Assembly (NCBI GenBank): GCA_910577735.1
Contig: CAJTOO010000004.1
Location: 1-64,000, forward strand
Source: an uncultured Lachnospiraceae bacterium
Lineage (GTDB): Bacteria > Bacillota > Clostridia > Lachnospirales > Lachnospiraceae
Direction: 5' to 3'
DNA: 64,000 nucleotides
Shown here in pieces: positions 50,707 through 59,531 of the stretch. Positions within the stretch are counted from its first letter, which is position 1. The number at the start of each line of letters is the position of its first letter. Below the pieces are notes generated by a model. It ran no database searches. It was not told the DNA's origin and saw only the letters and a list, made by a program, of their open reading frames with translations. The translations under genes and the position numbers were made by a program.

Positions 50707-52419
50707 TTATTTCTTCAACTCAAACTGACTTACAAGTTGATCCAGCATGGTAGCCTGGGCGGATAATTCCTCACTGGTTGCCGAGGCTTCTTCTGCAGTG
50801 GCGGCATTGCTCTCCACTACGCTCGAGATCTGGTTCACACCGATTTCAGCCTGACGCATTGCCTCAGCCTGTTCTTCCATGATATCTTTAAGGCCTCTGG
50901 AGAAATCAGCAATCTCTTTGATACCGTCTACTACCGATTCTATGGAACTTGCAGCCTGCTCTGCCACACTGTTTCCCTTGGAGACTTCATGAATGGATGC
51001 TTCAATTAAGTCTCTTGTATCTACGGCAGCCTTGGCGCTCTGGTCAGCCAACTCTCTGATCTGATTGGCCACCACTGCAAAACCACGGCCAGATTCACCG
51101 GCACGGGCAGCTTCTATGGTAGCATTTAAGGACAGAAGATTGGTCTGGTCAGCAATGGATTCAATTTCGGATATGATATCGCCAATTTTTGTGGAGGACT
51201 CGTTGATTCTTTCCATGGCAGCCATCATGGTATCCATCTGCTGGCGGCTGGCATCAGCTTCATTGGCATACTTTTGCGCCTTGTCGTAGGTCTCTTCTGC
51301 ACTTTCAGCACTGGATTCCATGGTATTGGTAATGCCGGAAATAGCGGCATGCAGTTCTGCCACAGCATTGGCCTGATCCGTAGCGCCTTCTGCAAGAGAC
51401 TGCGATGCAGTGGCAAGCTCCTCGGAACCGGCGGATACCTGATTGGCGGCATCGCCAATGGATAACAGAGTTTCGGTCATCTGATCTCTCAGACCACGCA
51501 TGGATCCATATAATTTCTGGAAGTCTCCTGTGTAGCGTTCAGGAGCCTTAGACCTTACAGTATAATTTCCATTTGCCATCTCACCTAAGACTTCACCGAT
51601 ATCCTGAATGATAGCGTCAAGGTTTTCGGCCATTTCCTTGGCATCTTTTTCCATGTCTTCCACTTCATCTCCGGTTTCTACAAGCGGGAAGGGGGAGGAA
51701 AGATCGCCTTCTGCAAAGGTTTTGAGACGTTCGCCCAGTTTGCCCAGAGGATCTGCAATCCTTTGTGCTATCTTCTTGCCGATTCGGGTGGATAATACCA
51801 GCGCAACAGCAGTCACGGCAACGACAGCGGCTACCAGAATCCATTCTATGATTGAAAGCGTAGTTGCAAGACGGTTACCCTCATTTACTTTTACATTCAA
51901 CAGTTCTTCCAGTTTTTCATAAATGCTGTTGTATGCGGGGGTTAAATCGTTGAGAGCAAGTTCCTGTGCCTGTACGCAAAGCTCGCGGTCTGTGTTGGCA
52001 CCAAGATCCATAATCTTTGTGTCCAGCGCCCAGTAAGCATCCAACTCTGCTTTGATGGCATCATAGGTTGCGCGGCCATCCACAGAAACAACGGTATTTT
52101 CCACCTGTGCAAAATACTCATTGAACAGGGCGATAGCTTCTTCATGTTGCTTTACAACAGTGTTGATGGCATCCTGGTTATCATAGCCAATGGCAGCCCG
52201 GAGTGAGGAACGTACATCTGCAAATTCAAACATAGCCTTACCGATATCACCCTGTGCGAAACCGAAGTTATGCAGTGCATAAGAATAGCGGGCCGATATG
52301 ATGATAAGAGCAATTATGCCCAGTACAGCGGCGCCGGCAGTGATGAGCGACACCCTGAAAATGGAAGCAGTCAATTTTTTCTCGATGTTTACCCGTTGAT
52401 TCTTGTCATTGTGGTTCAT
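50707..52419 (-). CDS. Methyl-accepting chemotaxis protein
   Basis: A 570-residue membrane chemoreceptor. TM1 (about 20-45), a 4HB_MCP-type outside domain (46-190), TM2 (about 191-213), HAMP (214-266) and a second HAMP-like stretch, then the MCP signalling domain with the hairpin tip I-A-D-Q-T-N-L-L-S-L-N-A-T-I-E-A-A-R-A-G-E-S-G-R-G-F-A. The ligand is unknown. There is no chemotaxis operon nearby, so it is an orphan receptor. GGGAG (52430-52434 on the minus strand) gives the start. The leader upstream has a strong stem abutting that binding site. Confidence 0.93.
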   Translation of the reverse strand: MNHNDKNQRVNIEKKLTASIFRVSLITAGAAVLGIIALIIISARYSYALHNFGFAQGDIGKAMFEFADVRSSLRAAIGYDNQDAINTVVKQHEEAIALFNEYFAQVENTVVSVDGRATYDAIKAELDAYWALDTKIMDLGANTDRELCVQAQELALNDLTPAYNSIYEKLEELLNVKVNEGNRLATTLSIIEWILVAAVVAVTAVALVLSTRIGKKIAQRIADPLGKLGERLKTFAEGDLSSPFPLVETGDEVEDMEKDAKEMAENLDAIIQDIGEVLGEMANGNYTVRSKAPERYTGDFQKLYGSMRGLRDQMTETLLSIGDAANQVSAGSEELATASQSLAEGATDQANAVAELHAAISGITNTMESSAESAEETYDKAQKYANEADASRQQMDTMMAAMERINESSTKIGDIISEIESIADQTNLLSLNATIEAARAGESGRGFAVVANQIRELADQSAKAAVDTRDLIEASIHEVSKGNSVAEQAASSIESVVDGIKEIADFSRGLKDIMEEQAEAMRQAEIGVNQISSVVESNAATAEEASATSEELSAQATMLDQLVSQFELKK

Positions 52420-52434
52420 TAGTTCAATTCTCCC

Positions 52435-52512
52435 TTCCCATATACATTCCAGCTTTTACACATGGCCAAAATTTGAGTTGCTGTCATTGCGTATGTCTGC
52501 AGTATATGGGAA
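52435..52512 (-). promoter_or_regulatory. Structured leader element of the chemoreceptor gene
   Basis: A perfect 11-bp inverted repeat, TTCCCATATAC (52435-52445) and GTATATGGGAA (52502-52512), encloses 56 bases and ends directly beside the ribosome binding site. A probable minus-strand promoter (TTGAAG, 16 bases, TATAAT, within 52686-52715) gives a leader of about 260 bases. It is not a riboswitch class that I recognise. Confidence 0.5.
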
Positions 52513-52864
52513 ATTAATGTTCCATAGAATCAAATCAAGCATTGGACAGCAGATTTCACGGAATCTCAGGCGGAGTCCATAGAATGGGATATAAATTTTC
52601 CTATACAGCCTTATGTAAGTTTAATAATGTACGACAGTAACCAGTTGTTTTTATTTTGACCTATATCTACCTATATTCATTGTTAATTATAGCATATTAT
52701 ACCAAAACTTCAATAATCAGGAGTTATAATTTGGGATAACAAACAAAGGAAACTTGGAAACCGATAGGAAACAAAATATACGGCAGCTTGACAAACAGCC
52801 GGGGGATAGGATAAAGTAGCATATGGGAAAATACGGAGATTTGGGAAGAGGAGAAGATACAACT

Positions 52865-54220
52865 ATGAAAAGAGAAGCGTTTCAGTCCCGGCTGGGATTC
52901 TTGCTGGTCAGCGCCGGCTGTGCGATTGGCATCGGTAATGTGTGGAGATTTCCTTATGTGGTGGGAGAGAATGGCGGGGGCTTCTTTGTGTTGTTCTATC
53001 TGCTCTTTCTTTTGTGTATGGGAGTGCCGGTTCTGACCATGGAACTTGCCGTGGGCCGGGCCAGCAGAAAGAGTGCGGTACTGGGGTATAAGGCACTGGA
53101 AAAGCCTGGCAGTAAATGGCATATCCATGGGTGGTTCTGTATGATAGGCTGCTGCCTGCTGATGATGTATTACACCACAGTCTCAGGCTGGATGGTGGGA
53201 TATTTCTTTAAATTTCTCACAGGCACTTTTCAGGCAGGTATGGACGTGGATTCGGTAGGCGGTGTATTTTCTTCCCTGTTAGGTTCGCCTGTTGAGATGG
53301 GAGGCTGGATGCTTGCGGTAGTGGTTCTGGGATTCCTGGTATGCAGCTTTGGATTGCAAAAAGGTCTGGAACGGATCAGTAAATATATGATGGCGGCACT
53401 CTTACTCCTGATTCTGGTGCTGGGCGTACACAGCCTTGTACTGCCTGGAGCGGGAGAGGGGCTGACCTTTTATCTGATGCCAAACGTTGCCAATGTGGCG
53501 AAGCGCGGGCTTGGCACAGTGATTACAGAGGCCATGAACCAGGCGTTTTTTACATTAAGTCTGGGCGTGGGAGCAATGGAGATTTTTGGAAGTTATATGA
53601 AGAAGGATAACACCCTGGCAGGAGAGGCAGTCAGGATCTGTGCACTGGATACTTTTGTGGCGTTTATGTCGGGTCTTATTATTTTTCCGGCCTGCTTTTC
53701 TTTCGGGGTGAAGCCGGACGCCGGACCGTCGCTCATTTTCGTGACGCTGCCCAATGTATTTGTCAACATGTCAGGCGGGCGGCTGTGGGGGACGTTGTTC
53801 TTCCTGTTCATGACTTTTGCAAGCTTTTCCACAGTGCTTGCGGTGTTTGAAAATCTGCTTTCTTTTTGTATCGATACGTTTGGCTGGCAGCGGAAGAAAG
53901 CGGCTCTTGTCAATGGTATTTTCATTGCCGTGGCCAGTCTGCCCTGTGTACTGGGATACAATTTATGGAGTGCGGTACATATCATAGGCGGAAGGGATGT
54001 GCTTGACAGTGAGGATTTCCTGGTGAGTAATCTTCTGCTGCCGATTGGTTCTTTAGTGTATCTGCTGTTTTGTGTCACCCGCTGGGGCTGGGGATTTGAC
54101 AAGTATTTTGAGGAAGCCAATACGGGAACGGGAATTAAGATGAAAAAATGGCTGAAGCCTTATTTTCAGGTTGTCCTGCCTGTTTTGATTCTTATCTTGC
54201 TAATACAGGGACTATTTTGA
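52865..54220 (+). CDS. Sodium-dependent transporter, NSS/SNF family
   Basis: A 451-residue LeuT-fold symporter with 11-12 membrane helices. The N-terminal S-R-L-G-F-L-L-V-S-A-G-C-A-I-G-I-G-N-V-W-R-F-P-Y is the family signature, including the Na-binding region of TM1 and the R of the inner gate. Bacterial members take up amino acids such as Leu, Trp or Tyr; the substrate is unknown. ATG 52865 is preferred (GGAG at 52849 and family length); ATG 52823 would add 14 residues. TTGACA at 52788 is a likely -35. A TetR gene follows 33 bases later. Confidence 0.9.
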   Translation: MKREAFQSRLGFLLVSAGCAIGIGNVWRFPYVVGENGGGFFVLFYLLFLLCMGVPVLTMELAVGRASRKSAVLGYKALEKPGSKWHIHGWFCMIGCCLLMMYYTTVSGWMVGYFFKFLTGTFQAGMDVDSVGGVFSSLLGSPVEMGGWMLAVVVLGFLVCSFGLQKGLERISKYMMAALLLLILVLGVHSLVLPGAGEGLTFYLMPNVANVAKRGLGTVITEAMNQAFFTLSLGVGAMEIFGSYMKKDNTLAGEAVRICALDTFVAFMSGLIIFPACFSFGVKPDAGPSLIFVTLPNVFVNMSGGRLWGTLFFLFMTFASFSTVLAVFENLLSFCIDTFGWQRKKAALVNGIFIAVASLPCVLGYNLWSAVHIIGGRDVLDSEDFLVSNLLLPIGSLVYLLFCVTRWGWGFDKYFEEANTGTGIKMKKWLKPYFQVVLPVLILILLIQGLF

Positions 54221-54253
54221 TTTACTATTGGAAAGAAAGCAGGGAGGCCGCAT

Positions 54254-54817
54254 ATGACCAGTACAAACAGCACCAAACTGGCGCTGGAGGTATCGCTTAA
54301 AAAACTTCTATTGACTAAAACGCTTGATAAGATCACGATCAATGATCTGACAGCGGACTGCGGTATCAGCCGCATGGCCTTTTATTATCATTTCAGGGAC
54401 ATTTATGATCTGGTGGAATGGATCTGTGTGGAAGATGGCACCAAGGCTTTGCAGGGGAAGAAGACTTACGATACCTGGCAGGAAGGAATGTGCCAGATTT
54501 TTGAGGCAGTCATGGAGAACAAGCCCTTCATCCAAAATGTATACCGCAGCATCAGCAGGGAGAAGATTGAAAGCTACCTGTATAAACTTACCTACAGTCT
54601 GTTGGCGGATGTGGTGGAGGAAAAGTGTGCAGGGCACCTTTTGGCGCAGGAGAATAAGGATTTCATTGCGGAGTTCTATAAATATGGGTTTGTGGGCATC
54701 ATGCTGGATTGGATCGGACGCGGCATGAAGCAGGATTATGAGGAGATTGTAGAGAAGATGAGCATCATGCTGCATGGTAATATAGCGCATTCGATTCATA
54801 ATTTTGAAAGTAAGTAG
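54254..54817 (+). CDS. TetR-family regulator (DhaS-like subgroup)
   Basis: A 187-residue regulator. The helix-turn-helix reads I-T-I-N-D-L-T-A-D-C-G-I-S-R-M-A-F-Y-Y-H-F-R-D-I-Y-D-L-V-E-W, the pattern of TetR proteins related to DhaS. The C-terminal ligand domain is typical of that subgroup. It lies after the NSS transporter and before the oleate hydratase, so either could be its target. Terminator at 54845. Confidence 0.88.
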   Translation: MTSTNSTKLALEVSLKKLLLTKTLDKITINDLTADCGISRMAFYYHFRDIYDLVEWICVEDGTKALQGKKTYDTWQEGMCQIFEAVMENKPFIQNVYRSISREKIESYLYKLTYSLLADVVEEKCAGHLLAQENKDFIAEFYKYGFVGIMLDWIGRGMKQDYEEIVEKMSIMLHGNIAHSIHNFESK

Positions 54818-54844
54818 GGTTTGGGTTATACATGTTTTTATCAT

Positions 54845-54885
54845 AAGAGGCGGTGTGATAAGTTTTTTATCATTCCGCCTCTTTT
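54845..54885 (+). terminator. Terminator after the TetR gene
   Basis: AAGAGGCGG / CCGCCTCTT, extended inside by TGATAA / TTATCA, then TTTT. Confidence 0.85.
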
Positions 54886-55010
54886 GTAAATTGGAATAGA
54901 CAGGAAAATTGCTTATGATAGCCATATCAAGTTGAGAATATACATGGCGGCGGGGATTTCATGATAGATGTGATTTCGGCAGCTGGTAGGAAAGAAAGGT
55001 GGAACTTAGT

Positions 55011-57038
55011 ATGGCAAATAAGAAAAGTATCGGACTCGGTGTAGCAGCAGTGGCAGCAGCAGGTGCGGGGGCAGCCCTGGCGGCGAAGAATTATAAAAAG
55101 GCAGGCATGGGGCAGAATCAGGGTACGCAGACAGGTAAAGGCGCCGGTGAGAAAACACAGTGCGTGGGAAGAGGCCGGGGGAAGAAGACAACATACACGG
55201 ATTTGAACTATCGCAACACAGAACTGGGCAGGTTTGATAAGAACAGCAAAGGCATTTATTATACCAATGGCAATTACGAAGCCTTTGCAAGACCACGGAA
55301 ACCAGAAGGGGTGGAGGAGAAGAATGCGTATATCGTGGGCAGCGGTCTCGCCTCTTTGGCAGCAGCCTGCTTTCTGGTACGTGACGGACAGATGCCAGGA
55401 GACCACATTCATATCTTAGAGGCCATGGATATTGCGGGCGGTGCCTGTGACGGTATTTATGATGCCACCAGGGGATATGTGATGCGGGGCGGCAGAGAGA
55501 TGGAAAATCATTTTGAGTGTCTGTGGGATTTGTTCCGCAGCATCCCTTCCCTTGAGACGCCGGGCGTGTCGGTGCTGGATGAATATTACTGGCTCAACAA
55601 AGAAGACCCCAATTATTCTCTGTGCCGGGCTACCAGAAACCGGGGAGAAGATGCGCATACGGATGGCAGGTTTAACTTAAGCCAGAAGGGCTGCATGGAG
55701 ATTATGAAACTCTTTATGACCAAAGACGAGGATCTCTATGACAAGACCATCGAGGATGTGTTTGATGAGGAAGTATTTGATTCCACATTCTGGCTGTATT
55801 GGCGAACCATGTTTGCTTTTGAGAACTGGCACAGCGCCCTGGAAATGAAACTCTACTTCCAACGGTTCATCCATCATATTGCAGGACTGCCGGATTTCAG
55901 TGCCCTGAAGTTTACCAAATATAATCAGTATGACTCCCTGATCCTGCCCATGCAGAAATACCTTGAGGAGGCAGGTGTGGACTTCCAGTTCAACACAGAG
56001 GTAACCAATGTCATCTTTGGATTTGAGGGAGATAAGAAAATTGCCAAGGCCATTGAATGTAAAGTCAAGGGCGTGGAAAAAGGAATTATGTTAACCGAAA
56101 ATGACCTGGTTTTCGTGACCAACGGAAGCTGTACGGAAGGCACCATCTACGGGGATCAGAATCATGCACCCAATGGGGATGCGGAAGTGAGAACCAGCGG
56201 CTGTTGGAGTCTCTGGAAAAATATTGCCAGGCAGGATCCCTCCTTTGGACGTCCGGAGAAGTTCTGCTCCGATGTGGCTAAGACCAACTGGGAATCTGCC
56301 ACGGTTACCACGCTGGATGATAAGATTCTTCCCTATATCAAAAACATCTGCAAACGCGATCCCAAGAGCGGCAGGGTAGTGACCGGCGGTATCGTAAGCT
56401 GTCAGGATTCCGCCTGGCTGCTCAGCTGGACCATCAACAGGCAGGGACAGTTTAAGGAGCAGGATAAGGATCAGGTCTGCGTATGGGTATATGGCCTCTT
56501 TACGGATGTGCCCGGTGATTATGTGAAGAAACCCATGAAAGAGTGTACCGGCAGGGAGATTACGGAAGAATGGCTCTATCATCTGGGTGTACCGGAAGAA
56601 CAGATTGAGGAGCTGGCAGAGCACAGTGCGGTGTGCGTGCCCACCATGATGCCTTATATCACAGCTTTCTTTATGCCAAGAACGGCAGGAGACCGTCCGG
56701 ACGTGATTCCTGACGGCTGCGTGAACTTCGCCTTCTTAGGACAGTTTGCCCAGACACCCAGAGATACCGTCTTCACCACCGAGTATTCGGTCAGGACAGC
56801 TATGGAGGCTGTGTATGGACTGTTAGGAGTAGACCGGGGTGTACCGGAAGTATGGGGCAGTGTCTACGATATCAGAGAACTGCTTTCCAGCAGCGTGAAG
56901 CTGATGGACGGCAAGTCTCCGCTGGAGATTAATTTAGGACCGCTAAATCCCATGAAAAAGCTGCTGCTCCATTTCATCAGCGGCACGGCAATTGAGAAAG
57001 TGATGCGGGACCAGGGTGTAATAAAAGAGGGAATGTAA
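55011..57038 (+). CDS. Oleate hydratase with N-terminal membrane anchor
   Basis: A 675-residue FAD enzyme of the myosin-cross-reactive-antigen family that adds water to the cis-9 double bond of oleic or linoleic acid, giving 10-hydroxy acids. The FAD motif is Y-I-V-G-S-G-L-A-S-L-A-A-A with E-A-M-D-I-A-G-G-A; R-G-G-R-E-M-E-N-H-F-E-C holds the proposed catalytic glutamate. About 60 extra residues precede the normal start: a hydrophobic Ala-rich helix (G-L-G-V-A-A-V-A-A-A-G-A-G-A-A-L-A-A) and a basic linker. AAAGGTGG at 54995-55002 decides ATG 55011 over a GTG at 54999. Hydration detoxifies unsaturated fatty acids in gut bacteria. Confidence 0.93.
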   Translation: MANKKSIGLGVAAVAAAGAGAALAAKNYKKAGMGQNQGTQTGKGAGEKTQCVGRGRGKKTTYTDLNYRNTELGRFDKNSKGIYYTNGNYEAFARPRKPEGVEEKNAYIVGSGLASLAAACFLVRDGQMPGDHIHILEAMDIAGGACDGIYDATRGYVMRGGREMENHFECLWDLFRSIPSLETPGVSVLDEYYWLNKEDPNYSLCRATRNRGEDAHTDGRFNLSQKGCMEIMKLFMTKDEDLYDKTIEDVFDEEVFDSTFWLYWRTMFAFENWHSALEMKLYFQRFIHHIAGLPDFSALKFTKYNQYDSLILPMQKYLEEAGVDFQFNTEVTNVIFGFEGDKKIAKAIECKVKGVEKGIMLTENDLVFVTNGSCTEGTIYGDQNHAPNGDAEVRTSGCWSLWKNIARQDPSFGRPEKFCSDVAKTNWESATVTTLDDKILPYIKNICKRDPKSGRVVTGGIVSCQDSAWLLSWTINRQGQFKEQDKDQVCVWVYGLFTDVPGDYVKKPMKECTGREITEEWLYHLGVPEEQIEELAEHSAVCVPTMMPYITAFFMPRTAGDRPDVIPDGCVNFAFLGQFAQTPRDTVFTTEYSVRTAMEAVYGLLGVDRGVPEVWGSVYDIRELLSSSVKLMDGKSPLEINLGPLNPMKKLLLHFISGTAIEKVMRDQGVIKEGM

Positions 57039-57072
57039 GAAAACTATTCCATAATGGAAGGGTTTTACAAAA

Positions 57073-57099
57073 ACAGGCGGCGCTTAATGCACCGCCTGT
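57073..57099 (+). terminator. Hairpin after oleate hydratase
   Basis: ACAGGCGG / CCGCCTGT with an 11-base loop; no T-run follows, so its strength as a terminator is uncertain. Confidence 0.5.
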
Positions 57100-57165
57100 A
57101 AGTTCCGCTAAAATATGGCGTTAATTCCGCAAGAAAGTTAGGCTAAGATATGGCGTTAATACCGC

Positions 57166-57293
57166 AGGAAAATTGAGACAGTATATCCCGAGTTCCGCCC
57201 CAAAGCGGAACTCGAGGCGTTAATTCCGCAAGAAAATTGAGACAGTATATCCCGAGTTCCGCCCCAAAGCGGAACTCGAGGCGTTAATTCCGC
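57166..57293. repeat. Two exact-length 64-bp tandem repeats, each with a palindrome
   Basis: The units at 57166-57229 and 57230-57293 differ at one base near their start. Each holds CGAGTTCCGC / GCGGAACTCG around CCCAAA (57189-57214 and 57253-57278). Degenerate partial units (ATATGGCGTTAATTCCGCA type) lie before them at about 57100-57165. The array fills the gap between two convergent genes, where it could act as a double terminator. Confidence 0.9.
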
Positions 57294-57308
57294 AGGAATT
57301 TACGCCAC

Positions 57309-58742
57309 CTATAGGTCATAATACATCATAAACTCAGCCGGCGTAGGTATCTCACCAGCCTGCTTGGCCTCTGCACGCTTACGGGCAATCCACACATCTA
57401 TCAGTCTCTCTGGGAATACCCCGTCTTTGGTCAGATAATCGTGATCTTTCTCTAAAGCGTCCAGCGCTTCCTCTAAGGATTTTGGCAATCCCTTGATCTT
57501 TTTCTGTTCCTCTGCAGAGAGTGTGTAGAGGTTGAAATCATAAGGTCCCCAGCCGTTAGCGGCAGGATCAATCTTTTTCTCAATGCCGTCAAGTCCTGCC
57601 ATTAAGATAGCAGCATAAGCATAGTAGGGATTGGCGGTAGCATCGGGATTTCTGAGTTCAAAACGTTTGGTCTCCGGAGACTTCGCGTAAGCAGGAATCC
57701 GGATGACTGCACTGCGGTTAGAAGTAGCGTAACCGATGGTCACGGGAGCCTCAAACCCGGGCACTAGACGTTTAAAGGAGTTGGTGGAAGGATTGGTGAA
57801 GGCACACAGGGAGGCAATGTGGGACAGCAGTCCGCCGATGAAATAGTGTGCGGTCCGGCTCAGGCCGGAATACCCGTTCTCATCGTAAAAGACTGGTTTG
57901 CCATCCTTGGTGAGTAACATATGTACATGAAGACCGCTGCCTGCTTCCTTATAGATGGGCTTGGGCAGGAAAGTGGCTGTCATGCCTTCCTGTGCGGCCA
58001 TGTTTTTGATGATATATTTGACGATCATGGTATTGTCTGCCATGGTAGGCATATCTGCCAGCTCTACTTCGATTTCCATCTGGCCGGGACCGCCCACTTC
58101 GTGATGATGGTATTTGACTTTGATGCCCCAGTCCTCCATCTCCATACAGATACGGCTTCTTAAGTCATATCCCACATCCTGAGGCGCTGCAATATGGTAG
58201 CCTCCGTGGGTCACTTCATAACCGTTGTTGCCGGGGGTGTCCAGGCTGCAGTTCCATTCGGCCTGCCTGGTGTCAATCTGATAAGCGCATTGTCTGGGGG
58301 ATACCTCATAGCGGGCAGAGTCGAACAGATAGAATTCAAATTCCGGTCCGATGATCATATTGTCTGCGATACCGGTCTTTTTCATGTAATCCATGGCACG
58401 CAGGCTTACATTCTTTGGATACTGGTCAAAGGGGGTGTTGTCCCCTTTACCGATGACACATACATTACCGCACATAGTCAGAGTGGGTACCTGTGCGAAA
58501 GGATCCACATAGGCGGTATCCGGGTCAGGCAGGAATACCATATCGCTCTTTTCAACAGGGGCATACCCGTAATTAGAACCGTCGAAACCGATTCCGTAAA
58601 CGAAGACATTATCATCGAACCGCTCCACCGGTATTGTGATGTGGCGCCAGCGGCCATCAATGTCTGTCATTTTGAAATCGATCATACGGATTTCTTTTTC
58701 TTCACATAGTTTTCTGATTGCTGCACTTTTGTCCATAAGCAT
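57309..58742 (-). CDS. glnA: Glutamine synthetase, type I
   Basis: A 477-residue ATP-dependent enzyme that makes glutamine from glutamate and ammonia. The N-terminal beta-grasp domain is followed by the catalytic barrel with E-F-E-F-Y, H-H-E-V-G-G-P-G-Q, G-S-G-L-H-V-H, N-R-S-A-V-I-R-I-P and R-F-E-L-R. The adenylylation-site segment of type I-beta enzymes is not evident, so a Bacillus-like I-alpha enzyme is likely. GGGAGAAGGG precedes the start. Next to it, on the same strand, is a P-II-like gene, which fits a nitrogen theme. Confidence 0.95.
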   Translation of the reverse strand: MLMDKSAAIRKLCEEKEIRMIDFKMTDIDGRWRHITIPVERFDDNVFVYGIGFDGSNYGYAPVEKSDMVFLPDPDTAYVDPFAQVPTLTMCGNVCVIGKGDNTPFDQYPKNVSLRAMDYMKKTGIADNMIIGPEFEFYLFDSARYEVSPRQCAYQIDTRQAEWNCSLDTPGNNGYEVTHGGYHIAAPQDVGYDLRSRICMEMEDWGIKVKYHHHEVGGPGQMEIEVELADMPTMADNTMIVKYIIKNMAAQEGMTATFLPKPIYKEAGSGLHVHMLLTKDGKPVFYDENGYSGLSRTAHYFIGGLLSHIASLCAFTNPSTNSFKRLVPGFEAPVTIGYATSNRSAVIRIPAYAKSPETKRFELRNPDATANPYYAYAAILMAGLDGIEKKIDPAANGWGPYDFNLYTLSAEEQKKIKGLPKSLEEALDALEKDHDYLTKDGVFPERLIDVWIARKRAEAKQAGEIPTPAEFMMYYDL

Positions 58743-58829
58743 TTCCCTTCTCCCTTTTCGGATTTTGTCTATACGCTAACAGTATAGCATAATGGCAGGG
58801 AGATGCCCATTACTTTTGTAGGAAATATC

Positions 58830-59510
58830 TTAAGAATCTTCCATGAGCCGCAGTCCTGCGGTGTCCGTAACCGGCAGGGAGAAAACGATGGATTTGGCTT
58901 TGGATTGCATGCCAGCCTGTTCCATGACTGCTTTCATGATATCATTCTTCTGCGCCTTTTTGGCTACGATAAAGATGATTTCCTTCTCGGAAGCGAGGGA
59001 TACGCCCATAAATTTTTCGGCCTGTTCCATACCGGTTCCTTTGGCGTGAATCACCGTACCGCCGTAAGCGCCTGCGCTTCTGGCAGCATCCATGGCCAGT
59101 TCTGTATATCCCTGATTGGCGATGACTACGATAAGTTCATAGACTGTATCTTTCAAAACAGATTCCTCCTCTTTCTGGAAGTCTTGATTTCCGCTTAAAA
59201 ATTGTAATGTTTTCCTGCCGCCGATACTGCTTAAAGGAACGATAAAGGCAATGCCTTCGCCGGGAGCATCTATTTGCAGCTTATGCCGGAGATTCTTCTT
59301 GGCATTTTCCCAGGCGCTTTCTTCCAATACATGGAACATGACAGCTTTTTCTGTGGACTCTAAACCCAGATAATCCAGAATATCCCCAGAGGCGGTTCCG
59401 GAGCCCAGGGTGACAAACATGACTGGAAGGTGTTCATCCTGATACAGACGAAAATATTTTTTAAAGTGCTTTCTGTTGACGATTGTCGTCATCATACACA
59501 ATTTTCCCAT
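58830..59510 (-). CDS. Tandem P-II-like signalling protein
   Basis: A 226-residue protein that appears to be two P-II (GlnB-like) ferredoxin folds in one chain (about 1-112 and 115-226). The second half has V-Y-E-L-I-V-V-I-A-N-Q-G-Y and G-A-Y-G-G-T-V-I-H-A-K-G-T-G, the T-loop/ATP-binding style of P-II relatives, and K-E-I-I-F-I-V-A-K-K. The first half has I-V-N-R-K-H and F-V-T-L-G-S-G-T-A-S. The uridylylated tyrosine of true GlnB is not seen. It lies 21 bases after the DUF1538 transporter in one operon and upstream of glnA, so it probably gates the transporter. Confidence 0.8.
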   Translation of the reverse strand: MGKLCMMTTIVNRKHFKKYFRLYQDEHLPVMFVTLGSGTASGDILDYLGLESTEKAVMFHVLEESAWENAKKNLRHKLQIDAPGEGIAFIVPLSSIGGRKTLQFLSGNQDFQKEEESVLKDTVYELIVVIANQGYTELAMDAARSAGAYGGTVIHAKGTGMEQAEKFMGVSLASEKEIIFIVAKKAQKNDIMKAVMEQAGMQSKAKSIVFSLPVTDTAGLRLMEDS

Positions 59511-59531
59511 AGGGTATTACCTCTTCCTGTA

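Noticed and set aside
52435..52680. c-di-GMP-I or preQ1 riboswitch before the chemoreceptor
   Set aside because: The conserved core sequences of these classes are absent on the minus strand; kept only as an unassigned leader.
57166..57293. CRISPR or attachment-site array
   Set aside because: There are no spacers and only two full units; the palindromes lie in the gap between convergent genes and suit terminators or REP-like repeats.
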